NCBI GenBank assembly: GCA_051294375.1
Contig: CM119271.1
Coordinates: 1,660,063 to 1,724,062 of the forward strand
Length of the DNA: 64,000 nucleotides
From: Paraspadella gotoi
Lineage: Eukaryota > Chaetognatha
Reading direction: 5' to 3'
Shown here: one piece after another, positions 12,963 to 28,843 of the stretch
Position numbering within the stretch: position 1 is the stretch's first letter
How the letters are laid out: every line of letters starts with the position of its first letter
Position numbers and translations under genes: made by a program
Notes under the pieces: generated by a model
Database searches by the model: none
Seen by the model: only the letters and a program-made list of their open reading frames with translations
Told to the model about the DNA's origin: nothing

Positions 12963-12970
12963 TCGTCGTC
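12914..12970. repeat. (CGT)n trinucleotide microsatellite
   Basis: CGT is repeated almost perfectly for about 55 bp. The same motif recurs at 16.93, 25.28 and 54.44 kb. Confidence 0.95.
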
Positions 12971-13026
12971 ACCAAAATATAATTTTAAACTTTTTCGTCT
13001 AATTCGTCCCGCTATTCATCTTTAAT

Positions 13027-13028
<2 letters not shown>

Positions 13029-13087
<59 letters not shown>
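13029..13087. repeat. (GA)n microsatellite
   Basis: This is a pure AG dinucleotide run of about 58 bp. Confidence 0.95.
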
Positions 13088-13089
<2 letters not shown>

Positions 13090-13489
13090 ATATAGTTGAT
13101 TCTTTGAAAAGTGAAAAGTGAGAATTTAAAATTAGACTAACGATAATCCTGAGTCCTCCTTTGACCCCGAGAGATTTTAAACACGGATCTCCTCGACACG
13201 TTTTGGAATTCCGAAGAGGGTAGAGGACGGGCTAGGTGGAATTTAACATTGCTTGTAGTATTAATGAAAGCTTATTGAACAAACACACAGTCATTAAAGA
13301 ACAAAAGTACAATATACTAAACAATTAAGTAGGTCTCCGCGATAGGGTGTAAAAAATATCGACTTCCGGGTCAGCGACCGATCTTTTGAAATAAAACATA
13401 AATATGAATCTTAATTTTATTAAAACTAATGAGACACAGGCAGGTAAAGAAACTCAACTTATTTTGTAACAAACAAACTTCGGCCGCAT

Positions 13490-13790
13490 TTTCCCAAAGC
13501 ACCCCATTTCATCTTAAATTCGGAATCAAATTAGTTTTTATTCGGTTTAAAGATTAAGTTAATGGCTAGGTTTAGGAATTAGGTTTAAGATTAGGCAAAG
13601 GATGATTTTAGTTAATGATTAAGATTAAGGATTAAGTTAGGGATTATTTTTCAAGGTGAAGATTAAGCGTTAGAGATTAATGATTAGAGTTTTGTGTTAA
13701 GGTTAAATATTCTGTCACGGTTAGTGATTAACATTAAAATCACGTTGAGGATTAAGGAACAGAAATTGGGCGCTCTCGAAAAAGAGAGCC
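13490..13790. mobile_element. MITE-like element with telomere-like interior
   Basis: The left end reads AAAGCACCCCATTTCATCTT. The right end reads GGAACAGAAATTGGGCGCTC, which is its imperfect inverse. Between them lie about 200 bp of degenerate GATTAAGGTTAGG-type units. The right end is followed by a small hairpin (CTCTC, GAAAAA loop, GAGAG). The same architecture is seen at 46.6 and 53.33 kb, with a one-ended copy at 43.25 kb. No coding capacity is visible. Confidence 0.6.
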
Positions 13791-14555
13791 CAAACTTTAA
13801 ACTGCGAATGACGTCGCGTTTCGAAACTGAGCATTTTCGTTTCTCAAATCATTTATTTTTTTTCTCGTCAACCAAAACTATATTTTTTCTTCCCTTCAAA
13901 AAAAAACAAAAACTGAATTTATTGCCGAATAATTTATTTATATTCCAACGAGCGTGACCGCGTTTGTTTTTTAAATTTCTAACACAACGACAAAAAAAAA
14001 TGGGCGTTAGCTCGAAAGTTCCAATTAAAAAGGCGAAAGCGTTGCTCTTTTTTTTTTTGATACGGCGAAGCGTCTGCGTAAGAGGGTTTTTTTTTGTAGC
14101 TATAGTTTTGGTTGTTAGCAAAATTAATCAGCTTTTCAGCCTAATTGAAGATTCGCAACCATAGAGTCGAAACATGTCAATTTTATTTTAGCCAAAAAAT
14201 TTTAGTTTGTAGATAATAAAAAATATGGAATCTCAAGGAATTTCAAATCTGAACCAAATGAAAGTCGAAATGTGAAGAAAAAATCGTAATGACTGACGGT
14301 CATCGCATCTTTGATCTTTATTGGTCATGATTTCTTATTCAAAGGCTTGTTCCGCTTGTCCATTTCTAAAAACGACACTTTAATGATAAAAAAAAGAGAA
14401 TTAATGGGAAGCGTTTTAAAAGTAGAAATAATAGAAAAAAGAACAATCGCTCAACAGCGACATCTCGAGTTGATTAATGAGAAATCGCGGAGGCGAATGA
14501 GTGGGCAGAACGTCTAAAAGATAAAAGGAAACCGTCGAACGTCAATGACGGCGGA

Positions 14556-14569
14556 AAGAGAGAGAGAGA

Positions 14570-14624
<55 letters not shown>
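14556..14624. repeat. (GA)n microsatellite
   Basis: This is a GA run of about 68 bp, interrupted once by GGAGA near 14570. Confidence 0.95.
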
Positions 14625-14627
<3 letters not shown>

Positions 14628-14767
14628 CCGATAATGATTATATCAAACCCGATTATTTTAGAATCAATTAAACGAATGAGAGAAACTTGTCGTTCAACGA
14701 CATCAGTTGGTTTTTTTTTTCTTATTATTTCTAAATGTTTTTAATTATAATTATTTCTAAACGTTTG

Positions 14768-14801
14768 CTCTCTCTCTCTCTCTTCTCTCTCTGGTCTCTC
14801 T

Positions 14802-14851
<50 letters not shown>

Positions 14852-15015
14852 TTGTTTTCTCCCATTAAACCTCGATCTCAGCAACCACCCTCTTCTTTTT
14901 TTGCCGCCAGCGATCGAGCGATGGACCGATCTCTCTCTCGCACACACATCAGATCCCCTTTCAGGAAAAAAGCCGCCCACTTCGGCCACCCCCCTCTTTA
15001 CGGCCCGCCCCTTTC

Positions 15016-15111
<96 letters not shown>
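14768..15111. repeat. Two (CT)n microsatellites with an intervening patch
   Basis: CT runs occupy 14768-14850 and 15023-15111, the second being almost perfect. Open frames of Ser/Leu or Arg/Glu repeats across both strands follow from the repeat and are not genes. Confidence 0.95.
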
Positions 15112-15660
15112 AATTATCAGTCGTCCTCAACTTTCCGATTCCCTTTTGTTTCCTTTTTTATTTCTTTTTCTCTACCTAGGATTCTTTTCCAAATTTTCCC
15201 GCCTCGAATTTCTCTCCATTTTAAGTTAAAAACGATTGAAAAACTTTGACGCCCTCAAGTCTTTTCAGTTTAAAATATCGAAGCCACGTCCCGAGAATGA
15301 ATGAATTTTGTTTATTTTTGTTTTTTAATGTTTTTAGATTTTATTGTTCAGACTTTTAGTCGCTACGGAGTATGGGCGTCGAAGGCGGGAAAGTTGTCAT
15401 TTATTTTCTATAAGCCGTAATTTCGTCGAATGAAAAAAATAGTTGTTATTGTTCTTATTCTCTAATTCTTCATTCCTAAGGTCGTTGCCGTTGTTGTTGT
15501 TGTTATTGTTGTTGTTTTTTTTTTATTCTGCTGTTTTTGGTTTCGTTGTTTTTGTTTTGTCGCGGAAAATTTTTGAGCTTTTGGCTGAACGATCAACTGG
15601 TTTAATTAGTCAATCGAGACAAGCTATGGGGCGATCTGATTTTAGCGAGCGTGAGACTTG
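15112..15660. other. No gene seen
   Basis: This is T-rich sequence with a (GTT)n run near 15493-15517. Open frames are Leu/Phe-rich and have no domain. Confidence 0.45.
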
Positions 15661-16655
15661 ATAAAATTGAAACATTTTTTGAAATATTGTACCACTTCAT
15701 TGATAGGGAAGGCAGGTACTCTGGGAGTAAATAAATGAGAGCGTCTTAATTGAAAGCTTGCAAGTTCCTATAATATTATTATCTTTTTCTATTGGTTGTA
15801 CAAATTTAAAAAAAAATAAGCCAAAAGCTATGAATATTTTGTTTCCGTCTTCTCTTTGTTTTCTGAAAACTTTAATTCAAGGTTCTTCACCTTAAAAAAA
15901 GTGTCGATGCTTAATAGATTCTCACTCAATAAAATAGAACATAAAAATAATTTGATATACTTAAAACATCTTAGCCAATTAAATTTTTATTAGGTGTCGC
16001 GAATATAAACTGTTCAAACTATTACCTCCCGCCTCGTAGCGTAATCATATAAAAAATAAAATATATTATATATTATATATTATCAAATTGGTACAACCAA
16101 AATAAAAATAATCCATTCATTCAATAGATGAGTTATCTTGCCCCTGAAAGACTATGGTAGGTAAAGGCCTCCATCCCTCTTACAAGATAATAACATACCT
16201 GGACCCTTTAATACATCAGACAAATTCGTACTTGTACCAAAGCCTGTCCAAAGTCAGGGACAAGATAGCTTATTTATTAAATGAATGGATAATTTTTATA
16301 TTGGTTGTACCAATTTCATAAAATTCAGCTCCTTGTATTTTGATGCTAGTGCGGAGTACAATATAGTATTCCCCGATCTAATACTTAAGGGAGTGGTCTT
16401 TTCATACAATTGAAACATTCTTTGAAATATTATACCACTTCATTGATAGGGAAGCCAGGTTCACTGGGAGTGAATAAATAAGACTGTGAGAGAGTCTTGA
16501 TTGAAAGCTTGCAGAAACCTGCTATGTTATTATCTTGTAAGTGTGATGGAGGCCTTAAACCACCAAAGCCTGTCCAAAGTCAGGGACAAGATAGCTTATT
16601 TATTAAATGAATGGATAATTTTTATATTGGTTGTACCAATTTCATACATATTATA
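15661..16655. repeat. Cluster of ~320-bp interspersed repeat copies, both orientations
   Basis: A + fragment lies at about 15665-15800. A minus copy lies at about 16085-16200 (ATCTTGCCCCTGAAAG, GGCCTCCATCCCTCTTACAA). Two + copies follow head to tail, with the phrase CCTGTCCAAAGTCAGGG near 16243 and 16569, giving a period of about 325 bp. This is the best place in the window to derive a consensus for the family. Confidence 0.8.
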
Positions 16656-16924
16656 CATATATAAACGTTCGAAAAGATGGCGCTTTACAGAATTCCATCT
16701 CTGCCATTGAGCCGGAGCGCTTGATCGAGGACGAAAACAACGACGACGACGACGACGACCATTCCACACGAAATTTCCATTTTCGATTTATATTCTTCGT
16801 CGTCGTTAACACGGGATCCAATGGGAGGAGGAAGAGGATGAAAAATCCTACGTCAATCTTGTGGGAGGCGGAAGAGCGAAAAGAGGAAGAGGCGGCGATT
16901 GTGGACATGCTTAGTTTTTAAGTT

Positions 16925-16965
<41 letters not shown>

Positions 16966-16970
16966 CGTGT

Positions 16971-17043
<73 letters not shown>

Positions 17044-17280
17044 TATTACCCGCCGTTAGGGACAGGAAGAGAATGAAAAATTAGAGGAAAGGGAGGAAAG
17101 AGAAACGCGATAAAATACATTATACAATATAAAATTTACAATTAAACCAAACATTATCTCCTTTATTATAACCCCTTGTGAAAGACGATAACGTCTTTTA
17201 ATTAAAAGGACCCGAAAAAAATTAAGAAAAAGCTTCTCTCTCTTTCTCTCTCTGTTTTTCTTGTCTAATTTGGTAAAAAC
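16656..17280. repeat. (CGT)n-rich DNA, no gene seen
   Basis: A CGT array occupies 16925-17043 with two interruptions (GACGTGTC, GTGTC). A shorter GAC run lies near 16740-16760. The apparent Ser/Arg and Asp reading frames are repeat translations. Confidence 0.8.
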
Positions 17281-17830
17281 GATTTTTTGAGTGACAGATT
17301 AAGAAGAGGTGGACCACCTTTCGACTCCTCCCCCTTCTCCTCTTCCTCTTCCTCCTCCTTTTGCTCCTCCCCTTTCTCCTCTTGGCGATTCTCCTCCTCC
17401 TCCTCCTCCTTCTCCTCTCTTCGTCGTCTTCATCCTCAGAAACAACGACGTATAAAAAGAATCACGAGAGAGAAAAACTTTCACTCTCTCTCTTCCACCG
17501 ATTTCCCGACGACTCTCTCTCTATCTCTCTCACTCTCACGCTCTCAACATAGTCGGCTTTCGTCGAGATTCTTTCCTCTCTCTCTCTCTCTCTCTCCCTC
17601 TCAACGAGTTTTTCACACTCTTGTCGATGTCTCGCTCTCCGTCTCGCACTCTCGACATCTGACTCTTCACTCGCTCTCACTCGTCGCCGTCTCGAGAAAC
17701 AATCAAACGTCTCACCCCTTAAAGAAAGATCGCGCCTTCTCGCTGGTCAAAAAAGCGCCAAAGAGCCAGATTTTCCTGACCCTATCTTTTTCTCGGATCT
17801 GATAGGACATTTGACCTTTTTCTCTCTTAA
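17281..17830. repeat. Pyrimidine-rich DNA upstream of foxG
   Basis: The + strand is rich in CTCC and CTCT units, with isolated CACTCTC and TCTCGAC phrases. In insects GAGA-type sequences near promoters can be bound by GAGA factor. That is family knowledge, and no such function is shown here. I see no coding exon. Confidence 0.6.
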
Positions 17831-17854
17831 AATCGCGTTGGAACTTCTTCTGTT

Positions 17855-17996
17855 CAATTAACTGAACCGACCGTGTCTAGTACTGTTCAGACCGTGTCAA
17901 TTACTGACCCTATAAGGTCAATTACTGAACCTCGAGGGCTCAATTAATGACCCGTCAGTGCGAATAACTAAACGGACATTGCCAATCATCGCACCG
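17855..17996. promoter_or_regulatory. Seven-unit degenerate array with 21-bp period
   Basis: The core CAATTACTGA and variants recur so that the position aligned to ACTGA falls at 17861, 17882, 17903, 17924, 17946, 17967 and 17988. That is five steps of 21 bp and one of 22 bp. Most units continue as GACC or GACCC. A 21-bp period is two helical turns, so all cores face the same side of the DNA. The CAATTA/TAATTA core resembles homeodomain sites. The array lies about 60-290 bp upstream of the likely foxG start codons, so it is in the promoter or 5' leader. The repeat is seen directly; a regulatory role is inferred. Confidence 0.55.
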
Positions 17997-18146
17997 ACCC
18001 GGCCAAAACTTCATCTTTTCGGCTTTCGCCCTTACCCTCGACCTCACCCCTAAACGATGTCAACCCCTACCCTCTCTCCATTCTTCCACCCCCTCCGCCC
18101 CTCCTCCTCCTCAACTTCCCCCTCCTCCTCATCCTCCTCCTTCGCC

Positions 18147-22146
<4,000 letters not shown>

Positions 22147-22473
22147 AGAGAGAGAAGTTTTAGGGGACGCTGTCGTCGTCGTCGTCGTCGTCGTCGCAAT
22201 AACTCTGGTGCCATCATTCACTTTTAAGCTTTAATCTCCCTAAGCCATAGACAATAGACATTTATCGTCATTCCACGATGTTAACGCGAAATGATAATCA
22301 AACAAAAGAACACTTGTTTCGTACAGAGAGAAATCATGACCGTTTTTTCTTAATATTTTGTGCCATCGTTTGAGAATTGTGTAAATATGTTGCGGCGTTT
22401 TGATTATAAATTATGTATTAGACTTTGCGATTTAATTTTTATTATTCTCTTAAAATTAAAGAAATATGATTTT

Positions 22474-22479
22474 AATAAA
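22474..22479 (+). terminator. Likely foxG polyadenylation signal
   Basis: The hexamer AATAAA lies about 330 bp after the foxG stop codon in AT-rich sequence, with T-rich sequence following. This gives a plausible 3' UTR length. Cleavage position is not visible. Confidence 0.5.
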
Positions 22480-22529
22480 CTGTTTTTTATTGACTCATTT
22501 TTTTATATAGGTTTTAGATATGTTGAATA

Positions 22530-23212
22530 AAAAAATGAAAGAACGAAAGAACGAAAGATAAAAAGAAAGAGCGTGAGATTAAAAAGAAAAGAGAAAAAAA
22601 AAAACCAAAGAAAGAAGAAAAAACATACAAACATACTCGTAGAATCAAGGAAGAAAAAAAATAGTAAAGTAGAAAGGAAGATAAAAAGAAAAAAGAAAGA
22701 AAGAAAAGATGAAATAAAGGATGAAAGAGTTGAAAGAGAAAAAGAAAAAAGCCATAAAGCCGTCCGATCGAATCTTCTCTCCCATTATCGAGAGAAAGAG
22801 AGAGAGAGGAAAAAAAGTGCGAATAATTGAGAAATTTCATTTAATTAAGCAAGAGGTCTTTACATCACAACTAAACGATTAGGGCGCGAAAAGAGTTATA
22901 AATCGAGGAAGGGGAGGAAGAGGAGGAGGAGGAGGAGGAGGAGGGAGGAGAAGCTGGCGTGAGTGGCCCGAGTTGATTTTAAATTAGATTTACAAATTTG
23001 ATATAATTTTCTTTCTCTCTCTCTCTCTCTCTTTCTCTCTCGCAGCTGCGCCCAAGATTTTTTTTTAAAGAGAGATGGAGAAAGAGTGGCAGAAAGGCCA
23101 AAGAATTATCCTCCCCAAATTGGCCGATGATTTATGAAAAGGCCCGAGGAATCAACATGTAATTTTGTGGAAATATTTTCGAGGAGGCAAAAAGCAAGGA
23201 GAGAGAGAGAGA

Positions 23213-23254
<42 letters not shown>

Positions 23255-24370
23255 TGAGAGAGAGAGAATCTTATTTTGGGTGGATTTTTGAGGAGGAAAT
23301 TTTGGGCAAATATTGATCGTTGAATGAGGGCGGAGAGAGGGGGGGGGCCATAGGGGGGGCGGAGAGATGGGGTGTTGAGATTTGGGGGCGAAAGGGAAAG
23401 AGGGGAAAGATGGGTGGCCCCGGGATCGAGGATCGATCAACCACCCAAGGAGTTCTGGGAAAAACCAAAGAGAAAAATGGAAAAAATGAAGAAGGAAAAA
23501 AAAAAAAATGAGTTCGCGATTTAAGGGGAAAGTGAGATGAAATCCTCGGAAGAAAAACTAAAAAAATGAAAGAATAAAGAAAAAATTATAGTTTTTTTAT
23601 GAGCTTTATAACCAACAAATAGTTTAAAAAAAGATAGTAATAATCTTGCGGAGAATTTATAGTCCCCTTAAGAAAGGCGCAACGTCCATGACACTAATCG
23701 ACGACTTAAATTCGTTTCGAATTAAGATTTAATAAGTGTTAAAAATGAAATCGTTGTCTCTGCCCAGCGCCGGTCCGAATTTAAGGGAAGATGATGCTTC
23801 TTTCCGCGCATAAATTTAAATTTCCTTAAACTCAATTCTAAATAAAAAACGCGGAATCGCCCGTCGACGAACCCCAGCCGGCCTACGGAGTTTTAAGGGG
23901 ATAGAGACATAAAAAAAAAAAACGCTTCGATAAAAGAGACACTTTTTGTAAAAATTTTAACTTCGTTTTAAGCTCGTTTTAAATTAAATAATCTGCCAAC
24001 AAAGAGTTTAATTTCCCCTTTTCCTCGCTAAAAAAAGGCGATGATTGCTCGCGAGGCGACGAAGCGCGACGTTTATCTTTATTTTTAGCAGTTAACAGTT
24101 TTTATTGCGTTTTTTTTATCAGTTTTTAACAGGTTTTTGTTACGTTTATTGGCGATCGTTGTCTCCGGGCAAAAAGGGGATCAAAAAGAAGAGGCTTCTT
24201 GTGGACGCGAGTCCAGTTTTTATGAGGTTTTTTTGCATTTTAGATCGAAAAGCGATTTAAGGGGATGAGTCATTCTTTTTCATCCTAAAATGATGGTAGG
24301 TTTTAAAGATAGAGTTTCTTTTAAATATAATTTGTACGATAAGACTTCTTAAAGAATAAGAAAATATTTT
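22530..24370. other. Low-complexity DNA, no gene seen
   Basis: A purine-only stretch (about 22531-22830) is built of GAAA and AAGA units. A (GGA)n run lies at 22912-22950, a (CT)n run at 23012-23042 and a (GA)n run at 23199-23268. A G-rich stretch with GGGGG runs lies at about 23323-23420. The remainder to 24370 is AT-rich without recognisable features. Confidence 0.55.
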
Positions 24371-24424
24371 GTGATTATAATTTTGCTACTTAATCTATTT
24401 CATTCAGTAGAATTATTATTTTTT

Positions 24425-24431
24425 TATCTCT

Positions 24432-24462
<31 letters not shown>

Positions 24463-24495
24463 TTTCTATCTCTCTCTCTCTCTCTTTTCTCTTTT
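24425..24495. repeat. Imperfect (CT)n microsatellite
   Basis: CT units with TTTT interruptions fill about 70 bp. The open frame that runs through it and on to 25015 has no domain. Confidence 0.85.
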
Positions 24496-25084
24496 TTTCT
24501 TCAATGGCGGCAAACAAAACTTCTTTCAGTCGGCGTTACTTTTTTCGTCAAACGGTGTGAATGGAAACTTCAAAATTATTTTCATCATTGACGCCGATTT
24601 TTCGATCCGCGTTAATCTCCGGACTTTTCCGGATTTTCTCGGTTCGTTCGAGAGAGAAATATCCGACGACGACGACGACGAATTCGTATTTCCGGTCAAC
24701 GTCGTGCTCCCTCATCGTTGTCGTTGTCGTCGTCGTTGTCGTCTGAACGGATGTCATTTCTTCTTTGCCAATAAAATTCAGATTCTAAGTTTCTTTTTCT
24801 GCGCCAGATTTCTCTTTATAAATTACGGTAAATTACGGTTTTTGAGTCACCGCAGGTATTTCTTTTATTTTCCTTCTTTATTTTCTTTTATTATACTAGT
24901 GATAATTTTTTCCTTACTCCATTCTTCTCTGTACTACAAATTCCACTTCAACTTTCTTAATCTGTTTTTTTTTCTTATTCTCCTTTATTCTCTCACTGTC
25001 CTCCTCTCACTGTGAAATCCCATCGTCACCTCATGGTTTATTCTATAAATTCTTTCCTCTTGCAACCACTCTGCGCCACTAAGG

Positions 25085-25088
25085 TCAC

Positions 25089-25119
<31 letters not shown>

Positions 25120-25200
25120 GCCGCCTCCGCCGCCGCTGCCTCGGCCATCGCCATCGCCGCCCCCGGTTCCGCTGTCACGGTCACCGCCGACTCTGCCTGT
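25085..25200. repeat. (GCC)n-rich CpG patch
   Basis: GCC units dominate 25088-25140 and continue in degenerate form to about 25195. In one + frame this reads as poly-Ala followed by a short Ala/Val/Thr stretch, like the poly-Ala coding tracts in foxG. No splice-linked exon could be identified. It may be simple repeat or a piece of an unrecognised exon. Confidence 0.6.
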
Positions 25201-25279
25201 CTCTCTTTTCTCTATTTGCCGAAACAATTAATTTCTACTAATGAAACGTCGATCTGAAAGAAGTTTAATTCCCGGCGAT

Positions 25280-25283
25280 CTCG

Positions 25284-25324
<41 letters not shown>

Positions 25325-25377
25325 AGACGTCCTCATCGTCGTCGACGTCGTCGTCGTCTTCATCGTCGTCATCGGCT
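25280..25377. repeat. (CGT)n trinucleotide repeat
   Basis: CGT units with several substitutions fill about 95 bp. Confidence 0.9.
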
Positions 25378-25555
25378 TTTTGCCGCAAATGGACCTAATT
25401 AATTGGGGTTGATCCACTAAAGTCGATATTTGTCACAATTACTCTTTCTCTCCCGATTGGCTTCCTTTCCTTCTTCCATTTCTTTCGATTTTCTCTCCCG
25501 ATCGGCTGCCAACTGGTCAAAACTAGAGAAAACTACGGATTGGGTTTTTTTTTTG

Positions 25556-25593
25556 TACAGGGAAAAGAAGAAAAGAAACTGGGAGAGAGTGAG

Positions 25594-25643
<50 letters not shown>

Positions 25644-25910
25644 GAGAGAGAGAAGAGAAGAAGGAGAAGAAATGAGAGAATAAAAGAAAGAAAGATAAAG
25701 AGGAAAGGAGAGATTAAGAGAGAAAGAGACAAAGAAAGAAATAAACAAAGAAAGAAATAAACAAAGAAAAAAAGAAAGAGAAAAAGAGCGAGAGAACGAA
25801 ATAAAGAGAGAAAATAAAAAAATAAAGAGAGTTAGTTAGGGAGAAGAAGAAGAAAGAGAGAGAAAGAGCGAGAGAGAGAGAGAGAAAGAGAGAAAAAAAA
25901 AGGCTAACGA
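25556..25910. repeat. Purine-rich strand with (GA)n and GAAA units
   Basis: The + strand is almost free of pyrimidines for about 350 bp. GA runs lie at 25587-25655, and AAAGAAAGAAATAAA-type repeats lie downstream. Confidence 0.85.
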
Positions 25911-25995
25911 AATTAGCGAAGGGCGAGCGGAAACTGGCGCTAACAAATGAGCAACAATTGATTCGAGTAAATCGAAGGCGGAGAAAACGAAGCGG

Positions 25996-26047
25996 GAGAT
26001 CGAGTACAGTCCTAGTCGGTTGAGATCGAGTACAGTTCTAGTCGGTT
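25996..26047. repeat. 26-bp tandem duplication
   Basis: The unit beginning GAGATCGAGTACAGT and ending TAGTCGGTT occurs twice in direct succession (starts 25996 and 26022), with a single C/T difference. Confidence 0.85.
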
Positions 26048-26099
26048 GTTGCGACTCGGAGTAGAGGAAGGCTACAGCGGGAACCGGGTTATAGAAGGC

Positions 26100-27591
26100 C
26101 GTTTGTTGATGTTCCGATTCGAATTGAACTTAAATTTTATATAATTTAAGGTAAAATTGGAAATGTTAATAATCGTTTTGTTTTTTGTCAAACGTTAACA
26201 AACAGAGCGTCTTCCCTTGTATTAAGTTACGGACAAACTTTATACTTATGCTTATTCACATCTTTATATTTATCTCTTTACCATACATTTTACGATGGTG
26301 ATTTTTAAACTCAAGGAATTGTGAGCGCGCTTAAAATGTTTATATTTACAATGTACACAACGTCGAATGATTTTAAATCGAATTGGAAAATGAAAACATT
26401 GACCGTTGTTAAAAGCAAAGTTTTATTACGTGTGAAAATTTTCAATAATTTTCTCACCGAAAAAACGATTCAAATATAATTTGTTTTTTTTATACTAGAA
26501 AATGTTTTGAATTCGATGCAGCGTGCATTTAATCTATTTTCTCTTCTGTTAATCTCATAATATTATACGTATAATATAGAAATATAATTTTACAAAAGAG
26601 AAAAGTATAGTTAATGAAAACATTTTTTTCTTGTTTCATGTTTCAGTTTATTAAGTCATTTTAAAACATCAGCCACTGATGGTGACTTAACAATTTAAAT
26701 AAAAATATGTGCTAAAAAATAAATAAACTGTTAACTGTACTTTAAAAAAAATATCTAAATTTTTTATATATTTAAAAAAAGAATTAGATGAATAAAAAAT
26801 AAATAAAACCGACGATAAGAAAAATGATCTCATAGAGATGCAGTCTCTCTCTCCATTGACGCATTTGAAAAAAAAAATCGGCCACCCCGGACGAGCCGTT
26901 CGGAATTGCCCGCCCTCGTCATTAGTCAACATTTATCGATGCCTATTAATTTAACAAATAAACAACCCGTCCAAAAAGTTAACGAAAAAAAAAAGAACGA
27001 GTTTTAATGACTCCATTATATAGTTTTTTAAAACTTCGCCATGAGAAGCGGAAATACGAAATTTCTATTTTATTAAGCGGGAAAAAAGTTCGGTTTTTTT
27101 TTTTCAGTGAAGTTGAAACAAATTTGGGGGATAAATGATTTCGTGTGAATATGTATAAGTGAATCTAAACTGATTCTTAGAGAAAAAAGAAAAATATCTA
27201 AAAAGTTTCGGAAAAATATTATTCAATTTTTTTCATAAAGATTTAAAACCACTACAGTCCACAAAAAAACAAGTTATTGAATATGATAAATTGCCAAAAA
27301 AATTAGGCTAATATTTTTTTTTTTTTTAGTAAAAATATTTCAGCTATTATGACCAATTTTTAGCTCCTCCCCTAACTCAGCCCAAAGTCCCTACCCCCCA
27401 GCTCCGTAAAATAGGGCTCTGCCTCAAAATAATATCTCGCCTATTTTCTCCTTCCCCGATTGGGGTTTGTTTGCCTTTTTTAACGGGATTAAAAAAAAAA
27501 AATTCAAGAAAAGAAAAAAGAGAAAAGTAATAACTCGTAATTTGATAATCGAAGAGCAGGCCTTGGATTTTTAAAAGATGAACTTTTTTTT

Positions 27592-27594
<3 letters not shown>
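26100..27594. other. AT-rich DNA, no gene seen
   Basis: No domain, splice pattern or element ends were recognised in this stretch. T- and A-runs are common. Confidence 0.45.

Positions 27595-27671
<77 letters not shown>
27595..27671. repeat. (CT)n microsatellite
   Basis: This is a pure CT run of about 75 bp. Confidence 0.95.
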
Positions 27672-27674
<3 letters not shown>

Positions 27675-27828
27675 AACCCGTTAGTCGAGGCTCGGGTTAT
27701 TACCCCGATTTCCGACCCTAATAGGATTATCTCACCTTAACCTTTCGTCGCATCGCCTTACCTCCAAACACCCGCGCTGACGGATCGTCTCTTGGGTCAG
27801 CGCTGTGTGTGTGATTGTGTGTGAGCAG

Positions 27829-27855
27829 AGAGAAGGAGAGAGAGAGGAGAGAGAG

Positions 27856-27890
<35 letters not shown>
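27829..27890. repeat. Imperfect (GA)n microsatellite
   Basis: GA units are interrupted by GGAGA and GAAGA. The open frame reading Arg/Glu repeats is not a gene. Confidence 0.9.
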
Positions 27891-27891
<1 letters not shown>

Positions 27892-28554
27892 ATATCTGAT
27901 TTTCCTTCTCCTTGAGACCCGACGAAGCGATGGTCATTGTTTATTAGCGAAGCATGAATTGTTTATTGTTTACTTTTTATTGTTTTTGTTTATTGTTTTT
28001 GTTTCATCACATTCGGGGATTTTCTCGGTACGTAGTCGGCCTGATGGTCAAAAACTTACCGGCAGGGACGGATCGCTTCCATTTTAAGATCGAAATTAGT
28101 TTTTGCCAGCGGATGTAGGAAAAAACCAATTTGCATATTGAAGTCTGGGGATTTTTTAAATTGCTTTTGATCGAAGCTTTACCAAGATGACTCGTGATTT
28201 ATGATTTGCCCTTTTGAATAAAGAAAATAAAGAGAAAACCTTGGCGGGAATTTTTGAGAAGGGAACGAGTTGTGAGTTTGATTGGGTGAGGTTTGAGTGG
28301 TAAGTTTTTAAATGTTCCGAGCTCAGTAAACGCATTATAGTCAAACGTTATAAATACGAAGTGAAATTATACTTGCTTTGAACCTTGTCTCGATCATTGC
28401 CACAATGTTATGCTTCGTATCTTTGCTCACTTATGTTTCTCATTTTGTTATTATCATTTTACTTAATCGTGAAAATAAAAGTGATGAAAAGTGCGGGGTT
28501 TGTATAATTGCTGGTTAGGAATCGGCTGAATTAATCCAATTTTAGTAAGAAAAA

Positions 28555-28745
28555 TAATGAAATTAAGGGGTAAGATACAAAGAAATAAATAAAGATATAA
28601 AGAATTAAAAATTATGAAAAAAATAGAATTAAGGTCAGAAATAAAAACATAAAGTAAAGAAAAAAGGAAAAAAGAAAGAAAGTTGAAAGAAAAAAAAATC
28701 AAGAAAGAAAAAAAAATAACAAAAAAAAGGTCATCAGAAAGAAAA
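28555..28745. repeat. Purine-rich (AAGAAA) stretch
   Basis: The + strand is dominated by A with interspersed G for about 190 bp. Lys-rich or Phe-rich open frames on the two strands reflect this composition. Confidence 0.7.
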
Positions 28746-28801
28746 GGAAAACGAGGTTTAGCCTTTTTCATATTGATATTTAGGACCGCGTTCTCACTCC
28801 A

Positions 28802-28803
<2 letters not shown>

Positions 28804-28842
<39 letters not shown>

Positions 28843-28843
28843 T
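28804..28843. repeat. (GAC)n microsatellite
   Basis: Thirteen or so GAC/ACG units form a short perfect tract. Confidence 0.9.

Noticed and set aside
14735-15229. Long open frames made of Ser/Leu or Arg/Glu repeats on both strands
   Set aside because: They follow directly from (CT)n/(GA)n. The same pattern appears at every GA/CT tract in the window, and none has non-repeat protein sequence with a domain.
24371-25015. 214-residue frame on the + strand
   Set aside because: It is mostly Leu/Phe/Ser from CT-rich and T-rich DNA, with a short Asp run from GAC repeats. No domain or splice support is seen.
25012-25257. Poly-Ala frame resembling an exon
   Set aside because: The Ala run is a (GCC)n repeat and the flanking residues match nothing recognisable. 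It is kept only as a repeat.
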